A stretch of 64,000 nt of DNA from UBA6109 sp035366835 (GTDB lineage: Bacteria > Desulfobacterota > Syntrophia > Syntrophales > UBA6109): contig DAOSIS010000004.1 of NCBI GenBank assembly GCA_035366835.1, positions 94,774 through 158,773 of the forward strand, given 5' to 3'. Below, in pieces: positions 50,072 to 57,847 of the stretch. Made by a program: the position numbers and the translations under genes. The notes beneath the pieces were generated by a model. That model was given only the letters and a program-made list of their open reading frames with translations, was not told the DNA's origin and made no database searches. Every line of letters starts with the position of its first letter. The stretch's first letter is position 1.

Positions 50072-52258
50072 TTATCGGGGGTGGCCGATCAAACCGCGGG
50101 TCCACTCGCTGAGAAGGCCGAAGACGTTGAGGACGTACAGCACGATCCCCAGAAGGATCACGAGGGCAAGGTAGTAGGGCCAGCGGCTCTTCTTTTCCGC
50201 GAAGGGATCCTGCAGCGAGCGCTCCGCCCCCTCCGGCAGGCTGGCCGTCTTGGTCAGCGATCCTCCGAAGGGGATGTTGATGCGGGCGCGGGCGTTGACC
50301 GCCCAGCCGTTGGCATCCAGCAGCGGTCCCAGGTTCCGTTGCCGCAGCTTCAGCCACGCGATGATCATCGAGGGGCCGGAGATGATGAGGATCAGTCCGG
50401 CCAGGGCCAGCGGCATCTGCCACCAGTTCAGCTTCAGGAACCCCGTGACGACGGCCGCGATCGCGGTGCCGATGGCGCCGACGGCCAGGCCGACGGCGGC
50501 GAAGATGCCGGCGAACTTGGCGACGTCGAAGGGCGCGGGAGCCGCGGGGGCGGCCTTGGCGGCGGCCGCCTTTTCCGCCGCCGCGGCGATCCCGGCGGCG
50601 GCCTTGTCGCTTGCCGCCTTGGCGCGGGCGGCGGCGAGTTTCTGGATCTGTCCGCCGATCATCTTGAGCGTCTGCTTGTAGGGGCTCCAGAAGGCTTGGC
50701 GGATGCTGATCGGATGTTCGATCACCTTGACGATCGTTGCATCCCAGTCCTGTCCCGCCCGGTCATAGAAGAGGCCGTTGCGGCCAGGCATGAGAAAATC
50801 GGAGTCGCCGCCGGTGAAGGCCGCGGCGATCGTCATCTTGTCCGTGCCGCCGCGCCGCGTGCAGTCGCAGTAGGCCAGATAGATCTTGCTGAGGGCAGCC
50901 AGCAGGGCGTGCCGGTTCGGATCGTCCACGCGGATGCACAGGTCGCAGCTCCTTCCATCGAGGTACAGGGTCCCTGCCTGAAAGACGGCCTTCGCCTTGC
51001 GGGTGTAGAAGTCGCTGAACGACACGAAGTTGTTCAGCAGCGTAAAGAGATTGCGGTGGTAGCGGACCAGTCTGTCCACCTGCACGCAGGAGTCGAATTC
51101 CGCTTCGACGGCCCGGTCGCTGTCGATCAGATCGGTGATGCGGGCCTGGGCGCCGCCGGCGAGGATCTCGCGGATTCTGGCGATCCCCAGCTTCTCCACG
51201 GAAGCCCCCGCCTTCCGGGAAAGCCGGTTTTCATAGGCGGCGAAGCGATCGAGGAGGGAGAACCATTCCGCCTCGCTCAGGGCTTCCCGGTCGCCGAGAA
51301 GCGGCCTGACGACCTGCGCGGCTACAGCCTCCATGCGGGCCGCCCAAGCGGGGTTGAGCCCATCCTTCAGCGGCAGGCTCCTCCCCGCCGCGACTTTCGC
51401 CAGCGGCAGGTCGACGGCCTCCGTGACGGCCAGCGAAAGGCTTTTGCCGGCGAAGCCGAGGTATTCCGTTTCCGGCCGGTTCATCGCGGGCAGCGAGCGG
51501 TCGTCGAAGGCGGCCAGCCGGCAGCGGGCGAAATAGTCCTCCACCTTGGCCTGAACGGCCTTCAGCGCCGCCACACCCGCGTCCGTTTTCCCGCCGAGGG
51601 GGAAGACCACGCGGTCTCCGGTGTCGCCTTCCCGGCACCAGGCGTCGTAGGCTTTCACATCGGCGAAGAATCGGTCCAGCTTCTCCTGGGAGATGCCGGG
51701 CAGGCCGCTGTGGTCCGTTTCCGCGCCCAGGCAGTCGATGACCTCGGCGATGACTTTCTTCGTTTCCTCGTCCTCTGCGCAGTCGACGGGCACGATGCCG
51801 TCGCCGTTGAACTTGTTCTGTGCCAGGAGTCTGGCCGCATCCGCCGTGTCGTCGGCCGTGATCACGGCCGCGTCCTTCCTGCCGAGGCTGGCGAGGATGT
51901 GGCGCGCGGACTTGAGAAGGCACTTCCCTTCGGGCGTGGCGTCGTTGATCGCGGCGAGCGGCAGTTCCGGCGATCCCTTCGTCAGGTCGTCCGGGTTCTT
52001 CAGGAGCGGAAGGACCCAGCGGACGGCGGCGAGGATCTCGGGGACGCGGATGCGGCCGTCGCGGTCGGTGTCGAGGTGTTCGAGCGTCCTGCCGTCCATC
52101 TCGAGGCCGTTCGTCGGACAGGTCAGCGCCATCCAGAGTTTCTGATCGAGGCGGTCCAGCGCCGCCAGGTCCGCGGCGGTTTCCAGGCGGACCTGGTCGA
52201 AGCCGCCGGCGCGGAAGAATTTCCAGCGGTGCCCGGCACCATTTCCCCTGTCGTCCAT
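50072..52258 (-). CDS. Large EF-hand protein with C-terminal membrane helices, function unknown
   Basis: 728 residues, ATG preceded by GGGAGG. Two EF-hand-like loops are seen in the N-terminal part: DTDRDGRIRVPE near residue 65 and NKFNGDGIVPVD near 150. The large middle region is soluble and mostly helical, ending in an Ala/Lys-rich coiled segment (AAARAKAASDKAAAGIAAAAEKAAAAKAAP). Two or three membrane helices follow (KFAGIFAAVGLAVGAIGTAIAAVVTGF; LALAGLILIISGPSMIIAWLKL), then the striking segment GWAVNARARINIPFGGSLT and a last helix near the C-terminus. I have no function for the family; calcium-responsive membrane role is an inference. It lies 56 bases downstream of the lactamase-fold gene. 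Confidence 0.78.
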   Translation of the reverse strand: MDDRGNGAGHRWKFFRAGGFDQVRLETAADLAALDRLDQKLWMALTCPTNGLEMDGRTLEHLDTDRDGRIRVPEILAAVRWVLPLLKNPDDLTKGSPELPLAAINDATPEGKCLLKSARHILASLGRKDAAVITADDTADAARLLAQNKFNGDGIVPVDCAEDEETKKVIAEVIDCLGAETDHSGLPGISQEKLDRFFADVKAYDAWCREGDTGDRVVFPLGGKTDAGVAALKAVQAKVEDYFARCRLAAFDDRSLPAMNRPETEYLGFAGKSLSLAVTEAVDLPLAKVAAGRSLPLKDGLNPAWAARMEAVAAQVVRPLLGDREALSEAEWFSLLDRFAAYENRLSRKAGASVEKLGIARIREILAGGAQARITDLIDSDRAVEAEFDSCVQVDRLVRYHRNLFTLLNNFVSFSDFYTRKAKAVFQAGTLYLDGRSCDLCIRVDDPNRHALLAALSKIYLAYCDCTRRGGTDKMTIAAAFTGGDSDFLMPGRNGLFYDRAGQDWDATIVKVIEHPISIRQAFWSPYKQTLKMIGGQIQKLAAARAKAASDKAAAGIAAAAEKAAAAKAAPAAPAPFDVAKFAGIFAAVGLAVGAIGTAIAAVVTGFLKLNWWQMPLALAGLILIISGPSMIIAWLKLRQRNLGPLLDANGWAVNARARINIPFGGSLTKTASLPEGAERSLQDPFAEKKSRWPYYLALVILLGIVLYVLNVFGLLSEWTRGLIGHPR

Positions 52259-52314
52259 GAGAAACCTCCCTTCATCTTCTGCAAACGTTTCAGCGGAGCC
52301 TCGTCGACCGTTCC

Positions 52315-52983
52315 TCACCGCAGATAGGGAAAGATCTCTTTCATGACCAAACGGAAGTTTTCCCCGACGCTGTCCCTGCCTTCGACGATCCCCATATGAC
52401 CGGGCAGCAGGATCTCCACGTCGAGGCGGGCAAGGCGGCGGATGCTCTCCTTGAGCAGGTCCGCGTCGCCGCCGGGAAAGTCGGTGCGGCCCACGTTCCT
52501 GTCGAAGATGACGTCGCCGCAGAAGAGCGCCTTGCGCTTCGGATCGTACAGGGCGATCGAACCGGGGGAGTGGCCGGGGGCGTGCAGGATCTGGAGGGTC
52601 TCCTCCCCGAACGCCGCGTCGCCGGCCTCCAGCTCAAGCTGCACGTCGACCTTGGGCGCCTGAAGGCCGAACATCTGATAGAGATAGCGGCCCTCGCCTT
52701 TCAGGAAGGCCAACTCGTCTCTGTGGAGGGCGATCGAGACGGAGTCGTCCGTAAAGGTCCGCGATCCCTCGAAATGGTCGGGATGGGAGTGGGTGTTGAT
52801 GACGTAGCGGATATCCTCGCGCCGGATGCCGTCGTCCTTCATGGCGGCCAGCAGGTCAGGGACGAACGAGGCAAGGCCGGGGTCGATCAGCGCGCCGACC
52901 TTGCCGCCGATGTAGTAGCTGTTGCAGTTGTTTTCGGAATAGGACGTCCATTCGTAGGCGTAGAGGTCGCTGGCGAGTTTCAT
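52315..52983 (-). CDS. Metallo-beta-lactamase-fold hydrolase (glyoxalase II-like), full length
   Basis: 222 residues. It carries all metal-binding elements: INTHSHPDHFEGS, the His in HAPGHSPGS, the bridging Asp in FCGDVIFDRNVGRTDFPGGD and the last His in LLPGHMGIVEG. This resembles hydroxyacylglutathione-hydrolase-type thioesterases and persulfide dioxygenase relatives. It is probably cytosolic. It is the complete version of the truncated copy at 49509, with the EF-hand gene between them, all on one strand. The exact substrate is not determinable. Confidence 0.9.
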   Translation of the reverse strand: MKLASDLYAYEWTSYSENNCNSYYIGGKVGALIDPGLASFVPDLLAAMKDDGIRREDIRYVINTHSHPDHFEGSRTFTDDSVSIALHRDELAFLKGEGRYLYQMFGLQAPKVDVQLELEAGDAAFGEETLQILHAPGHSPGSIALYDPKRKALFCGDVIFDRNVGRTDFPGGDADLLKESIRRLARLDVEILLPGHMGIVEGRDSVGENFRLVMKEIFPYLR

Positions 52984-53149
52984 GGGGGCTCCTTCAGGAA
53001 TGCAGATGACCCAAAATTACATGTCCAATGGCAAAATGCAATCGCAAATCCTTGCTGGGAACGGCAGGCGGAATCCTGTATACCGTTGCGGAAAGCTGGA
53101 TCATCCGGCGGCGGCGGATCGTGCCGGAGACCGCCTTGCGGAGGTGATG

Positions 53150-53605
53150 ATGGCGAAGATCCTGATCGTGTATGCTTCCCAGACGGGCCGCACGGAGCGC
53201 ATGGCCGGCGCCGTGGCCGACGGGGCACGTGCCGTCGAAGGCGCGGAGGTTGTCCTGAAGCGGGCGTCCGATGCCGGTTTGGGCGACCTACTCGCCGCCG
53301 ATGGAGTCGCCTTCGGCACGCCGGAGAACTTCGGCTATATGTCGGGGCTGTTGAAGGACTTCTTCGACCGGACCTATGCGGGCGCCGAGGGGAAGGTGTT
53401 TCGGAAGCCTTACGTCCTCTTCGTCTCCGCCGGCAACGACGGGACCGGGGCCGTGAAGGCCGTGGAGCGGATCGCGGTCGGCTACAAGTTCAAGAAGGTG
53501 CAGGAACCGGTGATCTCCCGCGGCAACCCGACGGAGGAGGTCCTGGAGAGGTGCCGCGAACTGGGCGGCGTGCTCGCCGCCGGCTGCGGGATGGGGATCT
53601 ACTGA
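53150..53605 (+). CDS. Flavodoxin-like FMN protein
   Basis: 151 residues, GGAGG five bases before the ATG at 53150. The FMN phosphate loop is ILIVYASQTGRTERMA. The segment GVAFGTPENFGYMSGLLKDFFDRTY resembles the WrbA/flavodoxin_1 ring-binding loop, and KPYVLFVSAGNDGTGAVKAVERIA is the following strand-loop. It is a small electron carrier or NAD(P)H-quinone-reductase-like protein. It is divergent from the lactamase-fold gene (166-base gap) and converges on the alcohol dehydrogenase. Confidence 0.85.
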   Translation: MAKILIVYASQTGRTERMAGAVADGARAVEGAEVVLKRASDAGLGDLLAADGVAFGTPENFGYMSGLLKDFFDRTYAGAEGKVFRKPYVLFVSAGNDGTGAVKAVERIAVGYKFKKVQEPVISRGNPTEEVLERCRELGGVLAAGCGMGIY

Positions 53606-53627
53606 AGAATTCGCGATTGGCCGCTTT

Positions 53628-54674
53628 TCATGAAGGCGCCCCGGAGTCCGGGTGCAGGATCACCTTGAGCGTTGTTCCGCCATCGGCGACGAGGCGGAAA
53701 CCTTCCGCGGCCCGTGACAGGGGAAGGCGGTGCGAAACCATGTCCCGCACCGGGATCCTGCCGGCGCGGATCAGCTCCATCGCCGCCGCGTTGTCCAGGG
53801 GACTGCTGCCGTAGGAGGGAAGGAGCGTCACGTCGTTCCGCCACAGGTCGCACACGGGAACGGGGACCTCCACGCCGGGCTCGGTCGTCGCGAACCACAG
53901 GACCTTGCCGCCGCGGTCCACGCATTTCATGGCCTCGGCAAAGGCCGCCGGGGCGCCGGCACAGACCACGGCCAGGTCGACGCCGTGCCCGCCGTTGATT
54001 TCCCGGACGCGGTCCGGGACGTTTTCGCGGGGATCGATCGCCGCGTCGGCGCCGAAGCGCACCGCCGCTTTCCGGCGGTCGGGGTGGATGTCGGTGGCGA
54101 GCACCCGGCCGGCTCCTGCGGCGCGGGCGAGGAGGATGTGCAGGATTCCGGAGAGGCCGCTTCCCAGGACGAGCACGGACTGCGCCGGCCGGACTTTCGC
54201 GGTGCGCTGGGCCCGCAGGACACAGGCCAGCGGTTCGATGAAGACGCCGTCCTCGCAGGTCATCTCGTCGGGAAGGGCGAAGACGCCCCGGTCGACGTTC
54301 AGGGCCGGGACGCGGATGTACTCGGCGAATCCGCCCGGATCGTAGTTGGTCGTGTGGAGGGTTTCACAGGCCGTGTGATGCCCCGTCAGGCAGTGACGGC
54401 AGGTGTTGCAAGGGACGTGATGGGCGGCGAAGACGCGCTGGCCGGTGCGATATCCCGTCACGCCCGCGCCGACCTCGACGATTTCCCCCGTCATCTCGTG
54501 CCCGAGGACGAGCGGCGCCTTCCGGATCCGGTACCATTCCATGACGTCGCTGCCGCAGATCCCGGAGGCCTTCATCCGGATCAGGATTTCGCCGGGGCCG
54601 ATCTTTGGGACGGGCCGCTCCTCGATCCGGACGTCCCGGTTGCTGTAATAGACGGCGGCGCGCATGGGGGTCAT
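53628..54674 (-). CDS. Zinc-dependent alcohol/polyol dehydrogenase (MDR family)
   Basis: 348 residues. GroES-like domain: catalytic zinc ligands in KASGICGSDV and GHEMTGEIVEVGAGV; structural-zinc cysteines in CNTCRHCLTGHHTAC. Rossmann part: VLVLGSGLSGILHILLARAAGAGRVLATDIHPDRRKAA (acidic Asp suggests NAD). Related to sorbitol, threonine and other secondary-alcohol dehydrogenases. The ATG at 54674 overlaps the stop of the LsrF-like gene by four bases (ATGA), so both are co-translated. MRAAVYY at 54665 is an alternative start. Confidence 0.88.
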   Translation of the reverse strand: MTPMRAAVYYSNRDVRIEERPVPKIGPGEILIRMKASGICGSDVMEWYRIRKAPLVLGHEMTGEIVEVGAGVTGYRTGQRVFAAHHVPCNTCRHCLTGHHTACETLHTTNYDPGGFAEYIRVPALNVDRGVFALPDEMTCEDGVFIEPLACVLRAQRTAKVRPAQSVLVLGSGLSGILHILLARAAGAGRVLATDIHPDRRKAAVRFGADAAIDPRENVPDRVREINGGHGVDLAVVCAGAPAAFAEAMKCVDRGGKVLWFATTEPGVEVPVPVCDLWRNDVTLLPSYGSSPLDNAAAMELIRAGRIPVRDMVSHRLPLSRAAEGFRLVADGGTTLKVILHPDSGAPS

Positions 54675-55504
54675 TTCTTGCTGCGAGGCTTGCCCGATTT
54701 CTTGTTGACGACGAGCGACACGCCCCGGAGGTCCTGGAACATCTCCCAGGCCTCGCGGGCGGTGAGATCGTCGTGAATGATGGCATGCAACGCCCGCATC
54801 ATCGCCACAGGGCGGGGATGCTGCCAGACGTTCCGGCCGAGGTTGAGGCCGCAGGCACCCCGCTGGATGCCGTCGTAGACGAACTCTAGGACCTCCAGTT
54901 CCGTCTCGCACCTGGGCCCGCCCGCCATGACGACGGGGACGGGGCAGCCGTTGACGACCTTCTCGAAATCCTTGCACCAGTAGGTCTTGACGACACGGGC
55001 GCCCAGTTCGGCGGCGATGCGGGAGGCCAGTGCCAGGTAGCGGGCGTCGCGCTTCTCCAGCTCCTTGCCGACGGCAGTGACGGCCATGACCGGGATGCCG
55101 AATTCCTCGCATTCGTTGACGAGGTCGGCGAGGTTCGTCAGCGACTCCCGCTCGTATTCGCTTCCCACGAAGATCGACATGCCGACGGCCGTGGCGTTGA
55201 GGCGGAGGATCTCCTCGATGGAGGTGGTGAGCACCTCGTCGGAGAGGTCAGGGCCGATGATGCTCGTGCCGCCCGAAACGCGCAGGATGATGGGCTTGCT
55301 TCCCGTCGCCCTGACGCAGCTCCGCAGGACGCCGCGCGTCACGAAGAGGGCGTCGCAATAGGGCAGCAGCGGTTCGATGGTCTCGCCGGGCTTCTCCAGG
55401 CAGGACGTTGGTCCCTGGAAATAGCCGTGGTCGATGGGCAGAAAAAAGCAGCGGCCGTCGCGCTGGATGAGTTGCGACAGACGGTTTTCCATTCCCCAGT
55501 CCAT
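54671..55504 (-). CDS. Class I aldolase-fold protein, LsrF-like
   Basis: 277 residues. It is close to LsrF (3-hydroxy-5-phosphonooxypentane-2,4-dione thiolase of autoinducer-2 breakdown): LDWGM-type start MDWGMENRLSQL, FLPIDHGYFQGPTSCLEKPGETIEPLLPYCDALFVTRGVLRS, RIAAELGARVVKTYWCKDFEKVV, VPVVMAGGPR and GLNLGRNVWQHPRPVAMMRAL. The Schiff-base Lys is probably in VVKTYW. The related archaeal enzymes make aromatic precursors (ADH synthase). No lsrACDBK genes are near, so the AI-2 role is doubtful. It is co-translated with the zinc alcohol dehydrogenase. Confidence 0.87.
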   Translation of the reverse strand: MDWGMENRLSQLIQRDGRCFFLPIDHGYFQGPTSCLEKPGETIEPLLPYCDALFVTRGVLRSCVRATGSKPIILRVSGGTSIIGPDLSDEVLTTSIEEILRLNATAVGMSIFVGSEYERESLTNLADLVNECEEFGIPVMAVTAVGKELEKRDARYLALASRIAAELGARVVKTYWCKDFEKVVNGCPVPVVMAGGPRCETELEVLEFVYDGIQRGACGLNLGRNVWQHPRPVAMMRALHAIIHDDLTAREAWEMFQDLRGVSLVVNKKSGKPRSKK

Positions 55505-55603
55505 GTTCTCTTTTCCTCCTGACAGTCAGATCGTTTTCGGGGTGCGATCCTATCACATTTGCCGGCGGGCCGGTAGGGGAAATGAGGTCCCGTGCGGAAA
55601 GAT

Positions 55604-55831
55604 TCAGATGAGGTTGCCCGCGCGCTTCCGGCGCTTCCTGTCATCCTCTTCGATGTGGCAGCGCTTGTACTTGAGGCCGCTGCCGCACCAGCACAGATCG
55701 TTTCTCCCCAGAGGTGCAGGCTCGTCCTTCGGCCCCGTTCCGTTGAGATAATCCCAGACCTTCCTCAGCAGCGGTTTCTTCTTCCCCGTGTCCGAATCCG
55801 CCGCGGTCGCGGCGCTTGTGCGCTTGTTCAT
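55604..55831 (-). CDS. Small SEC-C zinc-motif protein
   Basis: 75 residues, GGGAGGAGG before the ATG. After a polar, low-complexity N-terminus it contains the SEC-C motif LGRNDLCWCGSGLKYKRCH, the zinc-binding tail known from SecA, here as a stand-alone protein, followed by a basic end (RKRRKRAG). It may bind SecB, ribosomes or nucleic acid, which is not established for such short proteins. It lies about 100 bases downstream in direction from the LsrF-like gene start and is probably independent of it. Confidence 0.8.
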   Translation of the reverse strand: MNKRTSAATAADSDTGKKKPLLRKVWDYLNGTGPKDEPAPLGRNDLCWCGSGLKYKRCHIEEDDRKRRKRAGNLI

Positions 55832-56013
55832 GCTTCCTCCTCCCGTTGCTCCGGCGCCCGTTCCTCCGCAGGGCATAAAAGAACCGCCGGCTCTGCAGGG
55901 CACGGCGGTCGTCGTTGCGCCACCAGGGGCTGCCGTCAGGTCCGCGGCGAGCCGCCTCGGGTAAGGCCCGTCCGGCCATCGGGAGGGGCGTATAATACGG
56001 GACGGTGGCGAAG

Positions 56014-57534
56014 TCAACCGGCATTTTGCCGTAGCGGGGAGGTTTCCTGTCCCCCCGATGCGGTCAGCGGATCTTCCCCCATCCAGAAGAGGAGGTCGGC
56101 GACATTCATGCGCAGTCTCACGAAAGGGGCGAAGCGGATTGCCCAGCGGAGCTCCTGCTCCGTCGCAGGGGCGGTCATGTCCCCGGGCCGGACGGGCAGG
56201 CGCGCCTTTCGCAGCAGCGGCTCCATTTCCCCGGCCCGGACGGTGAGGCGCGCAAGGTCGGCGCGCAGCGTGGGCCAGCTTTCGATGAAGGAGGGGAGGC
56301 AGGACGACGCGGCTTCCCAGCGGCTCCATTTCTTCCGGTACTCAAGGGCGAACTCCTTCCGCGCCGCCTCGATGCGTTCCCGCACCGCCTCGATCCGGCC
56401 GGCGCGCTCCTGCGCCGTCAGGGCGTCCTCTTCGCCGCCGAAGAAAGGTGCTTCGGCAATCAGGGCGTCGAGGCCCGCGAGGGATTCCGCGACCGGGCCC
56501 GTCCTCCAGCGGTCCTTTTCGGGGAGGCCGCGCGCCAGCAGGCCGTCGATCGTGCGGGCGCTGATCAGCGATCCCAGGGCGACCTGCTCGCCGTGGAAAT
56601 TCAGTTCGCGGCCCGAGGTGAGACGGAGGAAGTCCAGACCGTGGCTGATGACGTGCTCGTAGCCGGACAGAGGCGTCGTCTCCCCGGAGACGGACATGGC
56701 GATGCCGGCCATGGCGAGGGCGGCGGCAGCGCATTCCGTCGTTTCCGGAGGCAGGGGTTCGACGGCAAACCCGGTCGCGTGGGCGCGGATGTCCGGGGCG
56801 AAGGGTTCCATCAAGCGGAAGGCGAGCTCGTCGTAGCGGTCCATCACGCCGAGCCGGTATCCCAGCAGCCAGTCCCCGTAGGCCACGAAACGGGCGAGGA
56901 GATCGCCGTAACCGGCCCGGGACATGCGGCCCGGGGCATTGGCCAGGAAGGGCTGGATCCAGCAGGAGGCCGTTACCTCGCGGGAGACCTGCGTCCTTTT
57001 CGCACCGGAGAAATCGATGACGGCGAAGGCGGAGGTGAAGGCCGTGACCGTGAGCGCCGTCGGCACGGTGATGAAGGGGGTCTTCATGCCTTCCAGGTGC
57101 AGGGCGTGTTTGACGAGATCCGTGAGGCTTCCGGAGCCCAGGGCGATGAAGGCCTGATCTCCCCGGCCGGCGAGGATGCCGCGGACGCCCTCCAGCAGGT
57201 GCGCGGAGGCGTGAATCTCCGCGGCGGGGATACCCAGGCGCGCGGAGAGATCGACCTCATCGAAGGCGATGCCGGCGCCTGCCAGGGCCGCGCGGAAGTC
57301 GGCGTCGATTTCGTGCCCGGCTTCCGCCGCAGACTTTTTGGGCGTGCCGTCGACGACGATGCAGACGCGCTTTCCCGGCTCCCCGCGCCGCCGGAAGAAA
57401 TCCGCCAGCCAGGGACCGAAGCCGGCGAGCGATGCCTCGTAATAGAGCTCGGGGAGGAAGCGGGATTTTTCCGGGTCCTGCGGGAGGCCCTCCTGCAGAA
57501 GGGCGAGGCGGAGGGTTGAGAAAGAGTTCAACAT
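56014..57534 (-). CDS. Glycerol-1-phosphate-dehydrogenase-like protein with C-terminal extension
   Basis: 506 residues. Fe/Zn-dependent DHQS-like fold: the NAD-binding loop FIALGSGSLTDLVKHAL, the TVPTALTVTAFTSAFAVI segment, and metal-ligand His in GYEHVISHGLDF and LNFHGEQVALGSL. This matches bacterial AraM/archaeal EgsA-type sn-glycerol-1-phosphate dehydrogenases. The family usually has 350-400 residues; here about 110 more residues follow at the C-terminus (after LPEKDRWRTGPVAES), without a domain I can name. It could make sn-glycerol-1-phosphate for ether-type lipids, or oxidise another polyol phosphate. Confidence 0.8.
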   Translation of the reverse strand: MLNSFSTLRLALLQEGLPQDPEKSRFLPELYYEASLAGFGPWLADFFRRRGEPGKRVCIVVDGTPKKSAAEAGHEIDADFRAALAGAGIAFDEVDLSARLGIPAAEIHASAHLLEGVRGILAGRGDQAFIALGSGSLTDLVKHALHLEGMKTPFITVPTALTVTAFTSAFAVIDFSGAKRTQVSREVTASCWIQPFLANAPGRMSRAGYGDLLARFVAYGDWLLGYRLGVMDRYDELAFRLMEPFAPDIRAHATGFAVEPLPPETTECAAAALAMAGIAMSVSGETTPLSGYEHVISHGLDFLRLTSGRELNFHGEQVALGSLISARTIDGLLARGLPEKDRWRTGPVAESLAGLDALIAEAPFFGGEEDALTAQERAGRIEAVRERIEAARKEFALEYRKKWSRWEAASSCLPSFIESWPTLRADLARLTVRAGEMEPLLRKARLPVRPGDMTAPATEQELRWAIRFAPFVRLRMNVADLLFWMGEDPLTASGGQETSPLRQNAG

Positions 57535-57847
57535 GACATTTCTCCATCTTGTTCGGGAGGCTGTTGAGAAACGCCCGCCTGCTGCGTCCTGAGTCTATCG
57601 AAGGGCCCCCATCCCGCGCCATTCGATCCCTCGGCAAGCTCAGGACAAGCTCCACGGTTTGTCATGCTGAGCCTGTCGAAGCATCGGGAGCCTTGCATTC
57701 GGGCATTTTTGAACAGCCTGAAGGAAACGACGATGCAAGAACTCGCTTTCTGTAACACATTCGGCCCATCGTGACAAACGGTCCGGCGTGGATCCCCTGT
57801 GGCGGGGGGAGGAGAACTGTGCTACGAAGCCGGACGGGAGGTCTGCC
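57535..57847. other. Divergent intergenic region filled by repeat copy C
   Basis: 313 bases between two divergent genes. Half is repeat copy C. The remaining 125 bases before the 5'-nucleotidase gene hold its ribosome site, but I see no convincing promoter. Confidence 0.6.
57558..57721. repeat. MITE/REP-like dispersed repeat, copy C, carrying a nested repeat
   Basis: The left end AGGCTGTTGAGAAACGCCC and right end GGGAGCCTTGCATTCGGGCATTTTTGAACAGCCT match copy B and are mutual inverted repeats. The middle (about 57587-57684) is replaced by another sequence with repeated and inverted GAGCCTGTCGAAG/CTCAGGA-type blocks, a different widespread dispersed repeat. Confidence 0.75.

Noticed and set aside
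50081..52327. A 748-codon plus-strand frame opposite the EF-hand gene
   Set aside because: Equal length to the minus-strand frame, but without ribosome site, motifs or hydrophobic pattern. The minus-strand protein has EF-hand loops and membrane helices.
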